From NCBI RefSeq assembly GCF_030297175.1, contig NZ_AP028070.1:1550001-1614000 (forward strand): DNA of 64,000 nucleotides, in the 5' to 3' direction. The first letter of the stretch is position 1. Every line of letters starts with the position of its first letter. This stretch comes from Marinobacter sp. LA51. Its GTDB lineage: Bacteria; Pseudomonadota; Gammaproteobacteria; Pseudomonadales; Oleiphilaceae. The position numbers and the translations under genes were made by a program. Below the pieces are notes generated by a model that made no database searches, was not told where the DNA came from, and saw only the letters and a list, made by a program, of their open reading frames with translations. This document shows, piece by piece, positions 61,976 through 64,000 of the stretch.

Positions 61976-62085
61976 TGCCACCCTCGGAATTTCCAGTATG
62001 TCTTCTTTTGACAGCGCCGTCCTTGTGACAGCACTGCACCCCTTGATTTTCTCACAAACCGGCTCTGAATCTGGTGCGTTAGTGA

Positions 62086-62101
62086 CCACTATATATGGTG
62101 G
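62086..62101. promoter_or_regulatory. NrdR-like box within the nrdJ leader
   Basis: CCACTATATATGGTGG matches the NrdR consensus ACACTATATATAGTGT at 13 of 16 positions and is the best single match in the region. It lies about 145 nt downstream of the predicted start of transcription, not in the promoter itself. Confidence 0.6.
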
Positions 62102-62219
62102 TTGTTTCTTGAACAAAAACGCGCCTGGATGTGCCGGTATCTATCTCTGATCGTTGTTGTTGGCCCGGTGGGGGCCGTTTATCAGTCCGCCTGGCGGCGG
62201 TCAGCTGTTTCGAATCTGG

Positions 62220-62274
62220 GCCCTATATATGGGCTTAATTTCAAAAAGTATAACAGGATATTGTGTTCTGTGAA
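62220..62274 (-). promoter_or_regulatory. nrdJ promoter overlapped by paired NrdR boxes
   Basis: Minus strand: TTCACA (62269-62274; five of six to TTGACA), 16-nt spacer, TATACT (62247-62252). Two NrdR-like boxes, TAACAGGATATTGTGT (62251-62266, 12 of 16 to consensus) and GCCCTATATATGGGCT (62220-62235, core match), start 31 bp apart, the three-turn spacing typical of NrdR pairs. They cover the promoter spacer and the start region, fitting repression. Confidence 0.7.
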
Positions 62275-62451
62275 GAAGATCGGAACTATTGAATAGCGTT
62301 GAGGCGCAAAGAAAATCAATCGCTCTTCGGTTGCAACGGTGAAAATCACCGTAAAACCACGGCTTGCGGGCAATTATTCATAAACACTACATCTTGTGTT
62401 TAAAAAATGGGCGGGTAAGCACTTATCATTTTAGGAAAGGTTGATCAGGAA

Positions 62452-62516
62452 AGCCCGATGTCGGGCTGGTGGCGATTCGAAGGCAATAAGCACCTCCAGC
62501 TGTCGCCAGCCAGCCC
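62452..62516 (-). terminator. Terminator hairpins after the ABC operon
   Basis: Minus strand: AGCCCGA/TCGGGCT (62452-62458 with 62461-62467) followed by TTCC; before it a longer imperfect stem, 62463-62475 with 62503-62516 (GGGCTGG(C)TGGCGA), overlaps it. The T-run is short, so strength is uncertain. Confidence 0.5.
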
Positions 62517-62528
62517 GCAGCAGGTCGT

Positions 62529-63323
62529 TTAGCCGAGCAGCAAACTGTCATCATCCACTGATAGCCCGCGCTGTTTTTCGAACAGCCCCAGCAGGTCCTT
62601 TACTTCCAGTCCTTCTCGTTCCTTGCCGGCTATGTCGAACACAACCTGCCCCTGGTGCAGCATCACCGTGCGGCTGCCAACTTCCAGGGCCTGCTTCATG
62701 CTGTGCGTGACCATGAGGGCCGTCAGCTGCTGTTCTTCAATGATCTGGGTGGTCAGTTCCAGCACGAATGCCGCCGTTTTGGGATCCAGCGCTGCCGTGT
62801 GCTCATCGAGCAGCAGAATACTGGAAGGCGTAAGGCTGGCCATCAGCAGACTCACAGCCTGGCGCTGGCCACCGGAGAGCAGGCCCATCTTGTCGCCCAG
62901 GCGGTTTTCGAGCCCGAGGTTGAGTGACGACAGGCTGTCCCGGAACTGCTCCAGATACTGTTTCTTGACCGCAGCAGTCAGGCCACGGCGTTGACCGCGT
63001 TTAATGGCCAGTGCCAGGTTTTCTTCAATGGACAGGGCCTCGCAGGTTCCCGCTAGAGGGTCCTGGAATACCCGGGCAACCTGGCCTGCGCGTTTGTGAG
63101 TGGACAGCTTGGTGACATCGGTGTTATCGACGATGATTTCGCCACTGTCCACCAGCACCTCTCCGGAAAGGGCGTTAAGAAAGGTGGACTTGCCGGCTCC
63201 GTTACTGCCAATGACAGTAACGAACTCACCCTGATTGACTGTCAGGCTCATGCCCCGCAGCGCGGGGTTCTCCAGTGGAGTTCCCTTGCCGAAGGTAAGT
63301 CGGAGATCGCTTGTACTGATCAT
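62529..63323 (-). CDS. ABC transporter ATP-binding protein (YkoJ/TrpZ-type cluster)
   Basis: A 264-residue ATPase: Walker A GSNGAGKSTFL, Q-loop VARVFQDPLAGTCEALSIEENLALA, signature LLSGGQRQAVSLLMA and Walker B ILLLDEHTAALDP. The Q-loop FQDPLAGT and DEHTAALDP are marks of the ATPases that serve single-permease uptake systems with an ABC_sub_bind (PF04392) binding protein, such as the pneumococcal tryptophan transporter. The permease gene ends nine nucleotides upstream. Confidence 0.85.
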   Translation of the reverse strand: MISTSDLRLTFGKGTPLENPALRGMSLTVNQGEFVTVIGSNGAGKSTFLNALSGEVLVDSGEIIVDNTDVTKLSTHKRAGQVARVFQDPLAGTCEALSIEENLALAIKRGQRRGLTAAVKKQYLEQFRDSLSSLNLGLENRLGDKMGLLSGGQRQAVSLLMASLTPSSILLLDEHTAALDPKTAAFVLELTTQIIEEQQLTALMVTHSMKQALEVGSRTVMLHQGQVVFDIAGKEREGLEVKDLLGLFEKQRGLSVDDDSLLLG

Positions 63324-63332
63324 GTCGCCTCC

Positions 63333-64000
63333 TCAGGCCTTGTTGCGGGTCAGTTTGCCGATCACAGAGGTACGGACTCCGGGCAGCACGATGGCCAGGG
63401 TGACCAGTACGGCAGTGATCAGGTTCAGATCCTGGGCTTGAAGGCCAAGAAAATCGGCATTCAGAGCAAAGGCTATGGCCAGGCGGTAAATGATGGCGCC
63501 AACAACGCACGCGAGCAGGGCACGCACGACCGTTGACGGGGTAATCACTGCTTCACCTCCAATCAGGGAGGCCAGGCCAATGACGATAACGCCAACGCCC
63601 ATAGTGACATCGGCTGCGCCCTGACTCTGGGCAAACAGCGCACCGGCGAGGCCCACAAGGCCATTGGACAGGGCGACACCCAGTACAATCATGGCGCCGG
63701 TGGCGATACCCTGAGCGCGAGCCATTCGCGGATTTGCGCCGGTGGCACGCATGGCCAGGCCGGTTTCCGATTTCATGAAGCGCCACAACAGAATCAGGGA
63801 TACGGTCACCACAATCACGAACAGCAGTACAGGAACAAGGTGGTAAGCCAGGTCCAGGTTATACCAGGGGGTGAGTACTGTTTCTTCGGTCAGCAGGGCT
63901 ACGTTGGGCCGGCCCATGATGCGCAGGTTCACGGAATAGAGCGCGATCATGGTCAGGATCGAGGCCAGCAGGTTCAGGATTTTCAGCTTGACGTTGAGCA
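63333..64000 (-). CDS. ABC transporter permease, 5' end outside window
   Basis: A partial permease of at least 221 residues. The frame stays open to the window edge at 64000 and codes LNVKLKILNLLASILTMIALYSVNLRIMGRPN in parts, typical of the branched-chain-like permeases (BPD_transp_2) of this type. Further segments GVALSNGLVGLAGALFAQSQG and IGLASLIGGEA form the core helices. An internal ATG at 63950 is not the true start. A periplasmic binding protein gene is expected beyond the edge. Confidence 0.88.
   Translation of the reverse strand, partial: LNVKLKILNLLASILTMIALYSVNLRIMGRPNVALLTEETVLTPWYNLDLAYHLVPVLLFVIVVTVSLILLWRFMKSETGLAMRATGANPRMARAQGIATGAMIVLGVALSNGLVGLAGALFAQSQGAADVTMGVGVIVIGLASLIGGEAVITPSTVVRALLACVVGAIIYRLAIAFALNADFLGLQAQDLNLITAVLVTLAIVLPGVRTSVIGKLTRNKA

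Larger units (their letters stand above)
61976..62528. other. nrdJ leader and promoter region, no gene
   Basis: 553 bp between nrdJa and the ABC ATPase gene, both on the minus strand. It holds the nrdJ promoter and NrdR sites, an approximately 265-nt nrdJ mRNA leader (62240 to 61976), and at its right end the terminator of the ABC operon. The segment 62275-62440 shows nothing I can name. Confidence 0.6.

Noticed and set aside
1..64000. CRISPR array, prophage, insertion sequence or integron
   Set aside because: No regularly spaced direct repeats, transposase, integrase or phage structural gene seen on either strand.

Overview
The window is a dense stretch of housekeeping chromosome from a gammaproteobacterium. 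It has high-GC third codon positions, Shine-Dalgarno led genes, a fused tyrA-aroA, a split class II ribonucleotide reductase (nrdJa/nrdJb), and the gyrA-serC-pheA-hisC-tyrA/aroA-cmk-rpsA-ihfB-lapAB-pyrF order known from Pseudomonas relatives. Protein style suggests a marine, Marinobacter-like organism; that assignment is inference, since no 16S gene is present. I see no phage, insertion sequence, CRISPR array or plasmid gene.

Layout. 0-11 kb: envelope and stress genes: DUF2845 protein, TIGR04325 methyltransferase, DUF4239 membrane protein, GlxA-type regulator, a DUF4398/OmpA lipoprotein pair, YghU-type glutathione oxidoreductase, and a minus-strand run ggt - thiamine-binding-like protein - second FtsH. 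11-25.5 kb: purU, gyrA, then the aromatic amino acid/translation supraoperon to pyrF. 25.5-26.2 kb: a gene-poor island with two inverted copies of an unusual structured repeat, then tRNA-Asn. 26-35 kb: aminotransferase, uvrB, a GNAT-C39 peptidase protein divergent from a RimK-type ATP-grasp ligase, a CDF metal exporter, and pyrD behind an AT-rich segment with DnaA-box-like sites. 35-41 kb: rmf, rlmKL, a beta-barrel protein, a DnaQ-like fold protein, an M18 aminopeptidase and a second identical tRNA-Asn. 41-52 kb: YheT hydrolase, tesA divergent from ybbA-ybbP, a solute-binding protein, an iron alcohol dehydrogenase operon, an M48-TPR lipoprotein, DUF599 and two coupled PaaI thioesterases. 52-64 kb: htpG behind a textbook sigma-32 promoter, DUF2835, a 30-codon ORF, dusC, a periplasmic metallo-beta-lactamase-fold protein, aldolase, racemase, a Cys/Gly-tailed protein, nrdJb/nrdJa behind NrdR boxes, and an ABC transporter running off the right edge.

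Most notable non-coding signal: three copies of a roughly 100-nt element (25602-25703, 25844-25955, 51840-51942). Each has a long outer stem whose sequence differs completely between copies yet is self-complementary, enclosing a conserved loop of about 54 nt. That loop folds into two small hairpins with the same TCCA-type apex, and one pair in them changes in a compensatory way. One copy lies between the heat-shock promoter and the start codon of htpG, so it should be part of that mRNA leader. Other sites worth attention are the DnaA-box cluster before pyrD, paired NrdR boxes 31 bp apart over the nrdJ promoter, a chain of hairpins after rmf, and a dyad sitting in the promoter spacer of the alcohol dehydrogenase operon.

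All protein assignments are from reading motifs, not from database searches.
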